In this document: positions 35,507-43,458 of the stretch, in pieces
Position numbering within the stretch: position 1 is the first letter of the stretch
Layout: the number at the start of each line of letters is the position of its first letter
Assembly (NCBI GenBank): GCA_023393475.1
Contig: JAEWLC010000110.1
Location: 1-64,000 of the forward strand
DNA length: 64,000 bases
Direction: 5' to 3'
Source of the DNA: Pseudomonadota bacterium
GTDB lineage: Bacteria; Pseudomonadota; Alphaproteobacteria; Rhizobiales; Devosiaceae
Notes under the pieces: model-generated
Database searches by the model: none
What the model was told of the DNA's origin: nothing
Seen by the model: only the letters and a program-made list of their open reading frames with translations
Made by a program: the position numbers and the translations under genes

Positions 35507-36613
35507 ATGGCCCGGATCGCCAAGGTCGAAGTGTTGATGGTCGACCTGAAGCCCAAGGTGAAGCGGGTCGACGCCATCCAGTCCTTCGTCAGCCAGGAAA
35601 CGCCCATCGTCCGCATCACCGATGCCGATGGGGTGACCGGGACTGGCTACAGCTACACCATCGGCACGGGCGGCCACTCGGTCATCGAGCTGCTGAAGCG
35701 CACGCTGGTGCCGGCGATCATCGGTCGCGAGGCGCTGGAGATCGAAAAGATCTGGCGCGACCTCTTGTTCCTCACCCACGCGACCACGACCGGCGCCATC
35801 ACCTCGATCGCACTGGCCGCGATCGATACGGCGCTCTGGGACCTCAAAGCGCGGAAGCTCGGGCTGCCGCTGCACCTTCTCGCTGGTGGGGCGCAGGACG
35901 CGATCCCGCTCTACACGACCGAAGGCGGCTGGCTGCATCTCGAGGAATCCGCGTTGATCGAGGATGCGCTGCGCGCCAAGGCCGACGGTTTCGGCGGCTG
36001 CAAGCTCAAGGTCGGACGCCCGATCCACGAGGACGTGCGCCGCATCTCGGCGGTGCGTGAAGCGGTAGGCCCGGGCTTCGAGATCTTCACCGACGCCAAC
36101 CAGCGCTTCAACGTCGACGAAGCCATCCGCCGCGCCCGCGCCTACGAGCCGCTCGATATCGGCTGGTTCGAGGAGCCGCTGACCGCCGAGGACATTTCGG
36201 GCCACACCCGGCTCGTCGAGCACACCTCGATCCCGATCGCGGTAGGCGAGAGCCTCTACTCCGCCATCCATTTCCGCGAGTATCTCGAGCGCCATGCGTG
36301 TTCGATCATCCAGGTCGATGTCGGCCGCATCGGCGGCATCACGCCCTGGCTCAAAGTCGCGCACATGGCCGAGGCCTTCAACATCGCGGTGTGCCCGCAT
36401 TTCCTGATGGAACTGCATGTGGCGCTCTGCGCAGCGATCCCCAACGGCCGCTGGATCGAGTACATCCCGCAGCTAGACGAATTGACGACTGAGGGAATGA
36501 CCATCCGGGATGGTAAAGCCGTGCCCTCGAACAAGCCGGGGCTCGGCATTCAGTGGGACTTCGACGCCATCGAGAGGATGACGGTCGAGGGCTCGCACTC
36601 GATACATCTCTAA
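35507..36613 (+). CDS. enolase-superfamily sugar acid dehydratase (mandelate racemase type)
   Basis: A 368-residue mandelate racemase/muconate lactonizing enzyme. It shows the Lys pair in GGCKLKVGRP, metal ligands Asp in IFTDANQRFN, Glu in GWFEEPLTAED and Glu in IAVGESLYS, and a His in CPHFLMELH. This set fits an acid-sugar dehydratase acting on L-fuconate, L-rhamnonate, L-arabinonate or similar. With the rhamnose mutarotase and the SDR next to it, L-rhamnonate or L-fuconate is the best guess. ATG 35507 has GGGAG upstream; the long upstream frame is a shadow of the regulator gene. Confidence 0.85.
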   Translation: MARIAKVEVLMVDLKPKVKRVDAIQSFVSQETPIVRITDADGVTGTGYSYTIGTGGHSVIELLKRTLVPAIIGREALEIEKIWRDLLFLTHATTTGAITSIALAAIDTALWDLKARKLGLPLHLLAGGAQDAIPLYTTEGGWLHLEESALIEDALRAKADGFGGCKLKVGRPIHEDVRRISAVREAVGPGFEIFTDANQRFNVDEAIRRARAYEPLDIGWFEEPLTAEDISGHTRLVEHTSIPIAVGESLYSAIHFREYLERHACSIIQVDVGRIGGITPWLKVAHMAEAFNIAVCPHFLMELHVALCAAIPNGRWIEYIPQLDELTTEGMTIRDGKAVPSNKPGLGIQWDFDAIERMTVEGSHSIHL

Positions 36614-36624
36614 GGAGCACAGCA

Positions 36625-37356
36625 ATGGCCGACCTGAACGGCAAGATCGTCCTCATCACCGCCGCCGCGCAGGGCATCGGCCTCGCCTCGGTGCATGCCT
36701 TCATCGCCGCCGGCGCAAGGGTGATCGCCACCGACATCAATGAGGCAAAGCTGAAAGAGCTCGACGGCACCCCGGGTGTCACGACGCGCGTGCTCAACGT
36801 GCTGCAGGCCGAGGACGTCAACCAGGCGGTCGCCGAGATCGGCCGGATCGACGTGCTGTTCAACTGCGCCGGCGTCGTCCACAACGGCACGGTGCTCGAG
36901 ATGCCGGACAAGGACCTCGAGTTCGCCTTCGATCTCAACGTCTGGGCCCAGGTGCGCACCATCAAGGCCGTGCTGCCGCAGATGCTCGAGCGCGGCGATG
37001 GCGCCATCGTCAACATGGCGACGGTCGCGTCCTCGGTGAAGGGCGTGCCGAACCGCGCCGCCTATTCCATCTCGAAGGCCGCCGTGATCGGCCTCACCAA
37101 GTCGATCGCCGCCGACTACACCACCAAGGGCATCCGCGTTAACGCGATTGCGCCGGGCACGGTGGATTCGCCCTCGCTGCACGAGCGCTGGCACGCCACC
37201 GGCGACTTCGAGGCGGCGAAGAAAGCCTTCATCGCCCGCCAGCCGATCGGCCGCATCGCCAAGCCCGAGGAAGTCGCCGATCTCGCCGTCTATCTCGCCG
37301 GCGCGACCTACACGACCGGCCAGGTCCACATCATCGACGGTGGCTGGACGGCGTAA
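36625..37356 (+). CDS. SDR dehydrogenase, 2-keto-3-deoxy-L-fuconate dehydrogenase-like
   Basis: A 243-residue short-chain dehydrogenase with cofactor motif TAAAQGIG, an NCAGV motif, catalytic Ser in TVASSVKG and Tyr/Lys in AAYSISKAAV, and the end QVHIIDGGWTA. Its general shape matches the 2-keto-3-deoxy-L-fuconate / 3-hydroxybutyrate (DHRS6-like) group. Eleven bases separate it from the dehydratase, with AAGGAG before the ATG, so they share an operon and probably act in sequence: dehydration then oxidation of the keto-deoxy acid. Confidence 0.88.
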   Translation: MADLNGKIVLITAAAQGIGLASVHAFIAAGARVIATDINEAKLKELDGTPGVTTRVLNVLQAEDVNQAVAEIGRIDVLFNCAGVVHNGTVLEMPDKDLEFAFDLNVWAQVRTIKAVLPQMLERGDGAIVNMATVASSVKGVPNRAAYSISKAAVIGLTKSIAADYTTKGIRVNAIAPGTVDSPSLHERWHATGDFEAAKKAFIARQPIGRIAKPEEVADLAVYLAGATYTTGQVHIIDGGWTA

Positions 37357-37385
37357 GCCGCGCTCGCTTCATTCCCTTTCCTCGA

Positions 37386-37464
37386 TGTCATCCCCGCGAA
37401 AGCGGGGATCTTCGTTTTCTGGACCATCCCCGAACTGAGATTCCCACTTTCACGGGGAATGACA
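37386..37464. repeat. GATGACA-type palindromic repeat
   Basis: A full unit with TGTCATCCCCGCGAAAGCGG at the left and CACGGGGAATGACA at the right. It separates the SDR operon from the allophanate hydrolase gene. Confidence 0.8.
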
Positions 37465-37501
37465 CGAGGGGTGAGGAACGGGCCCCCGCCGACAATCCAG
37501 C

Positions 37502-37511
37502 ATTGTATGCA
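37502..37511 (+). promoter_or_regulatory. candidate GntR-type operator half, upstream of atzF
   Basis: ATTGTATGCA lies 64 bases upstream of the atzF start codon. The same ten bases occur in reverse at 49300-49309 in the control region at the other end of the ureide gene cluster. GntR/FCD operators commonly have this TTGTAT..A look. Confidence 0.35.
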
Positions 37512-37574
37512 GCGGGCTTGTCATCGCCCATCAAATAGGCAAACTCGCTTGCTGCATCAGAAGTGAGTTGCCTA

Positions 37575-39272
37575 ATGTCCGAACGCCTCTCCCCCACCGC
37601 TGCCGTTACCCGCGCCTATGAGCGCCTGCGCCAGTGGAACGATCCCGCCATGTTCATTCACGTGCGGGACGAGGCGGATGCGCTGGCGGCGGCCGCGGCG
37701 ATCGAGGCGAGGGCCGAGCCGGGGCCCCTTACCGGCCTCGTTTTCGCGGTGAAGGACAATATCGACGTCGCGGGCCTGCCGACCACAGCCGCCTGCCCCG
37801 CGTTCGAATACGTGCCGGACCAGTCCGCCTTCGTCGTGGCGCGGCTCGAGGCGGCGGGCGCCATCGTCATCGGCAAGGCCAATCTCGACCAGTTCGCCAC
37901 CGGCCTCGTCGGCGTGCGCTCGCCCTATGGCGCGCCACGCAACGCGCTTAACCCGGAGCTGATCCCAGGTGGCTCGAGCTCGGGTTCGGCGACTTCAGTG
38001 GGCGCGGGCATCGTCGATTTCTCGCTCGGCACCGACACCGCCGGTTCGGGCCGCATTCCGGCCGGTATGAACGGCATTGTCGGGCTCAAGCCGACGCTGG
38101 GGCTGTTCTCGTCGACCGGCATGGTGCCGGCCTGCCGCACGCTCGATACGATCTCGATCTTTGCCAAAACCGTCGATCTCGCGACCGAAGTCGCCACGGT
38201 CGCCGCCGCCTATGACGAGGCCGATGCCTATTCGCGAAAACTGCCGGCGCCGGTTGCGGGCGGCAAGCCAACAAAATTCCGCGTCGGCGTGCCGCCGGTG
38301 GCGCAGCGCAAGTTCTTCGGCGACAGCCATGCCGAGGCGGCCTATGCGGCCGACCTCGAAAAGCTCGCCTCGCTCGGCGCCGAACTGGTCGAGATCGACT
38401 TCGAGCCGCTGCATGCGGTGGCGCGGCTGCTCTACGAAGGCCCGTGGGTCGCCGAGCGCTACGCCGCGACCAAGCCGCTGATCGAGGACAACCCGGAAGC
38501 CTTCCATCCGGTCACGCTGAAGATCATCGGCGGCGCCAGGGGGCTGACTGCGGTCAGTGCGTTCGAGGCGACGTACCGGCTCGCCGACCTCAAGCGCCAG
38601 ACGGCGCCGATCCTCACCAATGTCGATTGCCTCGCCGTGCCGACGGTGCCGCGCGCCTACACGGTGGCCGAACTGGATGCCGATCCGATCGCGCTCAATT
38701 CCAACCTCGGCACCTACACCAATTTCGTGAACCTCCTCGACATGAGCGCCATCACCGTGCCCGCCGGCACCCGTGGCGACGGGTTGCCCTCGAGCCTGAC
38801 GCTGATCGGCAAGGCCGGCGCGGATGGCTATCTCGCCGGCATCGCGCGCGCTATCGAAGGCGCCGCGGAGCTGACGCAGAAGGCGGCGCCGGGCCGGATC
38901 GAGGTCGCCGTGGTCGGCGCCCATCTCAGCGGCCTGCCGCTAAACCACGAGTTGACCTCTCTCGGCGGCACGTTCGTCCGTACGGGCGAGACGGCAGCGG
39001 ACTACAGCCTCCACGCGCTGCCGACGATCCCGCCGAAGCCGGGGCTGGTGCGGGTGGCGACCGGCGGCAGCAAGATCGCTGTCGAGGTGTGGTCGCTGGA
39101 CGCGGAAGGTTTTGGCCGCTTCGTCAACGGCATCCCGGCCCCGCTGTCGATCGGCACCGTAACGCTGGCGGATGGCACGACGCCGAAGGGGTTCCTCGCC
39201 GAGGCCGCTGCAGTGGCGGGCGCAGAGGATATATCGGGTTATGGCGGCTGGCGGACGTATCTGGCGCGATAG
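37575..39272 (+). CDS. atzF: allophanate hydrolase
   Basis: A 565-residue AtzF-type enzyme that hydrolyses allophanate (and 1,3-dicarboxyurea) to ammonia and CO2. The amidase-signature triad is visible: Lys60 in FAVKDNID, cis-Ser in PGGSSSGSA (residues 134-136) and nucleophile Ser158 in GTDTAGSGRIPAG. The extra C-terminal domain (from about residue 445: IEVAVVGAHLSGLPLNHEL to GYGGWRTYLAR) is that of allophanate hydrolases, not of general amidases. No urea carboxylase gene adjoins it; instead the biuret-type hydrolase genes follow. ATG 37575 has only a weak ribosome site. Confidence 0.95.
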   Translation: MSERLSPTAAVTRAYERLRQWNDPAMFIHVRDEADALAAAAAIEARAEPGPLTGLVFAVKDNIDVAGLPTTAACPAFEYVPDQSAFVVARLEAAGAIVIGKANLDQFATGLVGVRSPYGAPRNALNPELIPGGSSSGSATSVGAGIVDFSLGTDTAGSGRIPAGMNGIVGLKPTLGLFSSTGMVPACRTLDTISIFAKTVDLATEVATVAAAYDEADAYSRKLPAPVAGGKPTKFRVGVPPVAQRKFFGDSHAEAAYAADLEKLASLGAELVEIDFEPLHAVARLLYEGPWVAERYAATKPLIEDNPEAFHPVTLKIIGGARGLTAVSAFEATYRLADLKRQTAPILTNVDCLAVPTVPRAYTVAELDADPIALNSNLGTYTNFVNLLDMSAITVPAGTRGDGLPSSLTLIGKAGADGYLAGIARAIEGAAELTQKAAPGRIEVAVVGAHLSGLPLNHELTSLGGTFVRTGETAADYSLHALPTIPPKPGLVRVATGGSKIAVEVWSLDAEGFGRFVNGIPAPLSIGTVTLADGTTPKGFLAEAAAVAGAEDISGYGGWRTYLAR

Positions 39273-39375
39273 GCAGGCGCAGACACCACGCCTGTTTACG
39301 ACGTCGGTGGAACGCGATTGGTGACGAGGCTCCCCGGCACTACCGTGCTGCCCACACCAGGAGTCCGAGCAGCCG

Positions 39376-39717
39376 ATGCACCGCCACCGCTTCACTTCGC
39401 TCGCCAGTGCCATGCTGGTCTGCGTGACCATGCTGTCACCGGCAACAGCCGCCGAGACCATTCCGTTCAGCAAACGGGACCATCAGGTCGACACCGCAAT
39501 CGCGCTCCAGATGCAGGAGGCAGACGGCTCGACCAAGCGCTACTTCTTCACGCTCAGCGGCGAATTGGGCCAGATGGTAATGTGCAAGGCGACGTTCAAA
39601 TCGCATCTCTCGCGCATCATGCAGGCGCTACGTGCCAACAAGGAATTCAAGCACCGCAAGGTCCTCGGAGCCGAGTGCGCGCGCACCACCACCAAGCCGA
39701 TCGCGATCTATCCCTAA
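39376..39717 (+). CDS. small secreted protein, unknown
   Basis: A 113-residue protein with a signal peptide (LASAMLVCVTMLSPATA, cut before AETIPF), then a soluble domain with two Cys (VMCKAT and AECAR) that could form one disulfide. No family recognised. It reads from the atzF side and ends 4 bases into the convergent GntR gene. Position within the ureide cluster could be chance. Confidence 0.55.
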   Translation: MHRHRFTSLASAMLVCVTMLSPATAAETIPFSKRDHQVDTAIALQMQEADGSTKRYFFTLSGELGQMVMCKATFKSHLSRIMQALRANKEFKHRKVLGAECARTTTKPIAIYP

Positions 39718-40358
39718 ACCCGCAACCGCATGCGCTGCACCTCGTCGCCGACGATGGCGATGTGCTTGCGCATGGCGTGTTCGGCGGCGTCACGATCGCC
39801 GCGGAGAATCGCTTCGACGATCAGCTCGTGCTCGGCGTGTGATTTGCTGAGGCGCCCGCGCGCGCCGAACTGGGCGCGGCGGAAGGGCTGCAGGCGTTGG
39901 CGGGTCGAGCGGGTGAGCTTGCTGAGATAGGGGTTGTGGGCGCCGTCATAGATGCGGGTGTGGAAGATGTCGTTACCCTCGGCATAGCGCCGCTCGTCGC
40001 CGTCGCGGACAATACCCGCCATCTCGGTGTGCAGGGCATCCAGCTCGGCCCGCTCCTCGCGCGTCATGGCGAGGGCGGCAAGTCCGGCGCAGAGCGCCTC
40101 GAGATAGGCCATCACCTCGAACATGCCCGCCAGTTCGGCATCGTCGGGCTTGGCAACGAGCGCCTTGGCATGCGGCTTCTGCTCGACCAGGCCACTGGCC
40201 GCGAGCAGGCGCAGCGCCTCGCGCACCGGCGTGCGGCTAACGGCGAAATCGGCGGCGATCTGGCTTTCATCCAGCGCCGTGCCGGGCGCCAGCTCCCCCG
40301 CGATGATCCGTTCCGCCAGGCCCCGGCGGATTTCCTCCGCCGACGTGCGCTTCAGCAT
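39714..40358 (-). CDS. GntR-family regulator, FCD type
   Basis: A 214-residue GntR/FCD regulator: winged helix (TSAEEIRRGLAERIIAGELAPG, then FAVSRTPVREALRLLAASGLV) and an all-helical FCD domain with metal-binding type residues (EGNDIFHTRIYDGAHN, SHAEHELIVEAIL, HAMRKHI). It lies between atzF and the atzGE operon, so it is the likely repressor of ureide degradation and import. Thirty bases separate it from the HpxZ-type gene. It may be transcribed as the last gene of that operon. Confidence 0.92.
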   Translation of the reverse strand: MLKRTSAEEIRRGLAERIIAGELAPGTALDESQIAADFAVSRTPVREALRLLAASGLVEQKPHAKALVAKPDDAELAGMFEVMAYLEALCAGLAALAMTREERAELDALHTEMAGIVRDGDERRYAEGNDIFHTRIYDGAHNPYLSKLTRSTRQRLQPFRRAQFGARGRLSKSHAEHELIVEAILRGDRDAAEHAMRKHIAIVGDEVQRMRLRV

Positions 40359-40388
40359 TGGTCCTCTCCCGCCAGTCTTCCGGTGCGG

Positions 40389-40775
40389 CTAGGCTGGCTC
40401 GTCGATCACGCTGACATGGGCGGCGACCACACGCCAGCCCGCTTCCATGCGCATCCACGTCTGCATTTGCCGGCCCACCGTGCCCGGCGCCGAGCGGCGG
40501 CGGAACAGAGTCGAAGCAACGGCCATGTCTCGACCATAACTTGTTATGACAGTGCGATCGAGCTCCCGTTCGAGGCCGGCGTCGGGGCGCGCCAGGCGGA
40601 AGGCACGGATTTCGTCGATGCCGTAGAGGTTCTCGCCGCTGCCATAGCGGATGGTTGTCGGCGCAGGATGGAACAGCTCGTCGAGTACGGCGACATCGTT
40701 GCCCACAAGCGCCGCCTCATAGCGCGCGAACACGGCTTCAACTTCGGCCAGCGTCTCGGGATGGTTGATCTCCAT
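40389..40775 (-). CDS. hpxZ: HpxZ/AtzH-type protein (DUF3225, SnoaL-like)
   Basis: A 128-residue cone-shaped SnoaL/NTF2-like protein of the DUF3225 type: FARYEAALVGNDVAVLDELFH, IRYGSGENLYGIDEIRAFR, QTWMRMEAGWRVVAAHVSV. This type is HpxZ of the Klebsiella oxalurate cluster and AtzH of the Pseudomonas ADP cyanuric acid cluster. It stands 12 bases after the AtzE gene in the same order as in those clusters. Its reaction is uncertain. Confidence 0.85.
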   Translation of the reverse strand: MEINHPETLAEVEAVFARYEAALVGNDVAVLDELFHPAPTTIRYGSGENLYGIDEIRAFRLARPDAGLERELDRTVITSYGRDMAVASTLFRRRSAPGTVGRQMQTWMRMEAGWRVVAAHVSVIDEPA

Positions 40776-40787
40776 CAGCCGCCCCGC

Positions 40788-42185
40788 TCAGTCATCGGCG
40801 AATCCGGTTGCCACCGGGGCGAGGCAGGTGCCCGAGGCTTCGAGCTGCTGGGCGATGCGGAGGCAGATATCCTCGCGCCAGGGTGCGGCGATCACCTGCA
40901 CGCCAAGCGGCAGGGCCTCGCCGTCGAGCCAGACAGGCACCGCTGCGACCGGCAGGCCGATGAACGAGATCGGCTGGGTGAAGATGCCCATGTTGGGCCG
41001 CACCGGCAGCTCGACACCGCCGAACACCGCCGTCTTCTGCCCGATCCGCGGCGCCTTCATCGGCGTCGACGGGGCAAGGATGGCATCGACGCTGTCGAAC
41101 AGGCGCAGCACCTTTTCGCGATAGGCGCGGCGGAGTTTCTGCGCCTTCTGCACCCACACGGCCGGCAGCATTGCGCCGGCTAGCAGCCGGTCGCGCGTAT
41201 CGGGATCGAAATCGTCGGGCCGTTCGCGCAGGCGATCGAGATGCAGCGCCGCGCCTTCGGCCATGGTGATGAGGAAAGCCGCGGCGCGGGCGGCCTGGGC
41301 GTCGGGGATGGTGACCACCTTGGTGGCATCGAGCGCCTTCGCCACCTTCTGCACATGCGCCTGCGCTTCGGTCGAGCCAAGGAAATAGTCGCCGGCGACC
41401 GCGATACGCAGCCCCGGCACCGGGTGCTTCAGGCGGGCGGCGGTCGGCTCGTTGGCGCGCTTGGTCTGGCCGGGATCGGCTTCGTCGAACCCCTGCATGG
41501 CATCGTAGGCGAGCGCCAGGTCCTTCACCGTACGGGCGAAGGGGCCGAGGTGGTCGAGGCTCGCAACGAAGGGAAAGCTGTGGGCGCGGCTCAGCCGGCC
41601 ATAGGTCGGCTTCAGCCCGAAAAGGCCGCAGAAGGACGATGGGACGCGGATCGAGCCATTCGTGTCGGAGCCGAGGCTCAGCGGCACCAGCCCGCCGGCT
41701 ACGGCGCTCGCCGATCCGCCCGAGGAACCACCCGACATGCGGTCGAGCGCATGCGGATTGCGCGAGGGGCCGTCATGCGCGTTCTCGCCCGTAAAGTCGT
41801 AGGCGTATTCGCCCATGTTGAGCCCGCCGACCAGCACCGCGCCGGCAGCTTCGAGCCTGGTGATCAGCGTCGCGTCATGCTCGGCCGCCGGGTGATCGCG
41901 GTTGATCTTCGAGCCGGCACGGGTGACGACGCCCTTGATGTCGAAGAGGTTCTTCACCGCGAAGGGCACGCCCGCCAGCGGGCCCGGATCCTGGCCTGCG
42001 GCGACCTTCGCATCCACCGCATCGGCGGCGGCCAGCGCCCGCCCGGCGGTGATGTCGGTGAAGGCGCCGAGCATGGCGTTGTGCTTGTCGATGCGGGCCA
42101 GCGCCGCTTCGGCGACGGCGCGGGCCTTCACCTCCCCCGATTTCACGCCCTCGGCGATTTCGGCTGCGGTCGACGTCGCCTTCAT
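40788..42185 (-). CDS. atzE: AtzE-type amidase (1-carboxybiuret hydrolase catalytic subunit)
   Basis: A 465-residue amidase-signature enzyme. Lys78 (FAVKNLFD), cis-Ser in MSGGSSGGSAS (around 154-155) and nucleophile Ser178 (GSDTNGSIRVP) are present. AtzE with its small partner AtzG hydrolyses 1-carboxybiuret to 1,3-dicarboxyurea; the related HpxY is linked with oxalurate. The atzG gene is directly upstream with a 4-base overlap. With AtzF and BiuH nearby, the carboxybiuret role is the better fit. Start ATG 42185; the longer frame only overlaps atzG. Confidence 0.92.
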   Translation of the reverse strand: MKATSTAAEIAEGVKSGEVKARAVAEAALARIDKHNAMLGAFTDITAGRALAAADAVDAKVAAGQDPGPLAGVPFAVKNLFDIKGVVTRAGSKINRDHPAAEHDATLITRLEAAGAVLVGGLNMGEYAYDFTGENAHDGPSRNPHALDRMSGGSSGGSASAVAGGLVPLSLGSDTNGSIRVPSSFCGLFGLKPTYGRLSRAHSFPFVASLDHLGPFARTVKDLALAYDAMQGFDEADPGQTKRANEPTAARLKHPVPGLRIAVAGDYFLGSTEAQAHVQKVAKALDATKVVTIPDAQAARAAAFLITMAEGAALHLDRLRERPDDFDPDTRDRLLAGAMLPAVWVQKAQKLRRAYREKVLRLFDSVDAILAPSTPMKAPRIGQKTAVFGGVELPVRPNMGIFTQPISFIGLPVAAVPVWLDGEALPLGVQVIAAPWREDICLRIAQQLEASGTCLAPVATGFADD

Positions 42186-42406
42186 GGGCGATAGACCGGG
42201 GCCGGTTCGGCGTCGTCGTCGAGCTTCAGCTGCTCGACCAGCGCGGCCATCTTGCTGGCGGTCTTGAGGTTGAGCCGGATGCCGGCGCGATGCTCGGGCG
42301 CGATGCGCAATTGCAGGAGGGGTGCCGTGGCGTCGATCAGCGCATCGGCATCGAAGGGTTTGTAGGCCATATCGGGTGACGCTCCGGTCGTGTCCGTACC
42401 CGTCAT
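42182..42406 (-). CDS. atzG: AtzG-type small subunit (DUF4089)
   Basis: A 74-residue DUF4089 protein related to GatC and HpxX. It carries the family block [24 protein letters not shown] and an acidic-Pro tail. AtzG binds and stabilises the AtzE amidase. Its ends overlap those of the isochorismatase gene upstream and atzE downstream by 4 bases each, so the three are translationally coupled. ATG 42370 is a possible shorter start. Confidence 0.88.
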   Translation of the reverse strand: MTGTDTTGASPDMAYKPFDADALIDATAPLLQLRIAPEHRAGIRLNLKTASKMAALVEQLKLDDDAEPAPVYRP

Positions 42407-43074
42407 GCGGCCGCTCCCACGGCCTTCTCGAGCTCGGATAGCGAGCTAACCCATCCCACGATACCGCCCTGCGCGGCAATCATCTTGATCGTCATGGCCT
42501 TGAATTCCGGGAAGTAGCTCTCGGTCGCGTCCTCGATCAGCAGGCATTCGTAGCCACGGTCGTTGGCCTCGCGCATCGAGGTCTGGACGCAGACTTCGGT
42601 GGTGACGCCGGCAAAGACGAGATGGGTGATGCCGAGCGCCTGCAGCCGCTCATGGATGCCGGTGGCCCAGAACATGCCCTTCCCCGGCTTGTCGATGACG
42701 ATCTCGCCATCGATCGGCGCCAGCGCATCGACGATCTGGTTGCCCGGTTCGCCGGCGACGAGCAGCCGCCCCATGGCGCCGGCCTCGCCGATATGGAGGG
42801 TCGGGTTGCCGCGCCGGATTTTTGACGGCGGACAGTCACTGAGGTCCGGCTTGTGCGCTTCGCGCGTGTGCAGCACCAGCCAGCCATTGTCGCGGAACAG
42901 TTGGATCAGCCCTGCCGTGGCCGGAATGATCGCCTCGAGCCGCGCCACATCGTTGCCGAGGCTGTCGCCGAAACCGCCCTTCTCGATGAAGTCGCGCTGC
43001 ATGTCGATCACCACCAGCGCCGTATGCGCGGCATCGAGCGGGAAGGGATAGGGCCGGGCCGGTACGGAGATCAT
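42403..43074 (-). CDS. isochorismatase-fold cysteine hydrolase, biuret/triuret hydrolase-like
   Basis: A 223-residue cysteine hydrolase. Its catalytic set is Asp24 (VIDMQRDF), Lys129 ([10 protein letters not shown]), Cys162 ([12 protein letters not shown]) and Gln202 (AAQGGIVG). The spacings Lys-Cys (33) and Cys-Gln (40) equal those of the BiuH protein encoded at 45.0 kb. It is first gene of the operon with atzG and atzE. It is more divergent than BiuH and could hydrolyse triuret (TrtA-like) to give carboxybiuret, the AtzE substrate. That role is inference; general biuret-type activity is also possible. Confidence 0.85.
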   Translation of the reverse strand: MISVPARPYPFPLDAAHTALVVIDMQRDFIEKGGFGDSLGNDVARLEAIIPATAGLIQLFRDNGWLVLHTREAHKPDLSDCPPSKIRRGNPTLHIGEAGAMGRLLVAGEPGNQIVDALAPIDGEIVIDKPGKGMFWATGIHERLQALGITHLVFAGVTTEVCVQTSMREANDRGYECLLIEDATESYFPEFKAMTIKMIAAQGGIVGWVSSLSELEKAVGAAA

Positions 43075-43162
43075 CGGGGCGCCACGTGGATGAATGAGCC
43101 GCGGACGGGGATGTGGATGACAACGAAGTCGGGGGGCGGCGGCGTGCTCGGCGAAAGGGTTA

Positions 43163-43215
43163 GGGTGAGGGGACCCTGATGCGCGCCGCGACCGACGCGC
43201 GCGCTCCCCTCACCC
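43163..43215. repeat. intergenic palindrome, GGGTGAGGGGA family
   Basis: Perfect 11-base arms GGGTGAGGGGA and TCCCCTCACCC stand 31 bases apart in the 384-base spacer between the two ureide operons. The spacer holds no gene I can support. Confidence 0.65.
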
Positions 43216-43296
43216 CGGACTGCGCGCGGGTCGTGCCCCCAAGCCGACCCCTGCGCAGCAACTGATGCGATGAATGTGAACCACCGAACGAGCAGT

Positions 43297-43427
43297 GATC
43301 CTCCCCCGTTCACGGGGGAGGGGGACCGCCGAAGGCGGTGGAGGGGGCGGCAGGAAGCGCCGGTGTGTGTGGCCGCCCCCTCCACCAGCTTCGCTGGTCC
43401 CCCTCCCCCGCTGCGCAGGGGAGGATG
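43297..43427. repeat. intergenic CCTCCCCC-type palindromic repeat
   Basis: Nested palindromes: ATCCTCCCCCG...CGGGGGAGG, a central GGAGGGGGCGGC/GCCGCCCCCTCC pair, and a final CCCTCCCCCG...GGGGAGGAT. The pattern is of a rhizobial-type intergenic mosaic element and may end transcription from the importer operon's neighbour. Confidence 0.7.
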
Positions 43428-43458
43428 ACGGCGGCCATCGAAAGCGATCGTCGTCATG

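Noticed and set aside
37575..39272. Generic amidase or urea amidolyase
   Set aside because: The C-terminal domain after residue ~445 is specific to allophanate hydrolases, and no urea carboxylase domain or gene is present.
40535..40548. Palindrome CATAACTTGTTATG as a regulator site
   Set aside because: It lies inside the hpxZ coding sequence, well away from any start, so it is more likely chance.
43163..43427. CRISPR array or tandem repeat between the ureide operons
   Set aside because: The sequence is nested palindromes of different kinds, without regular direct repeats or spacers.
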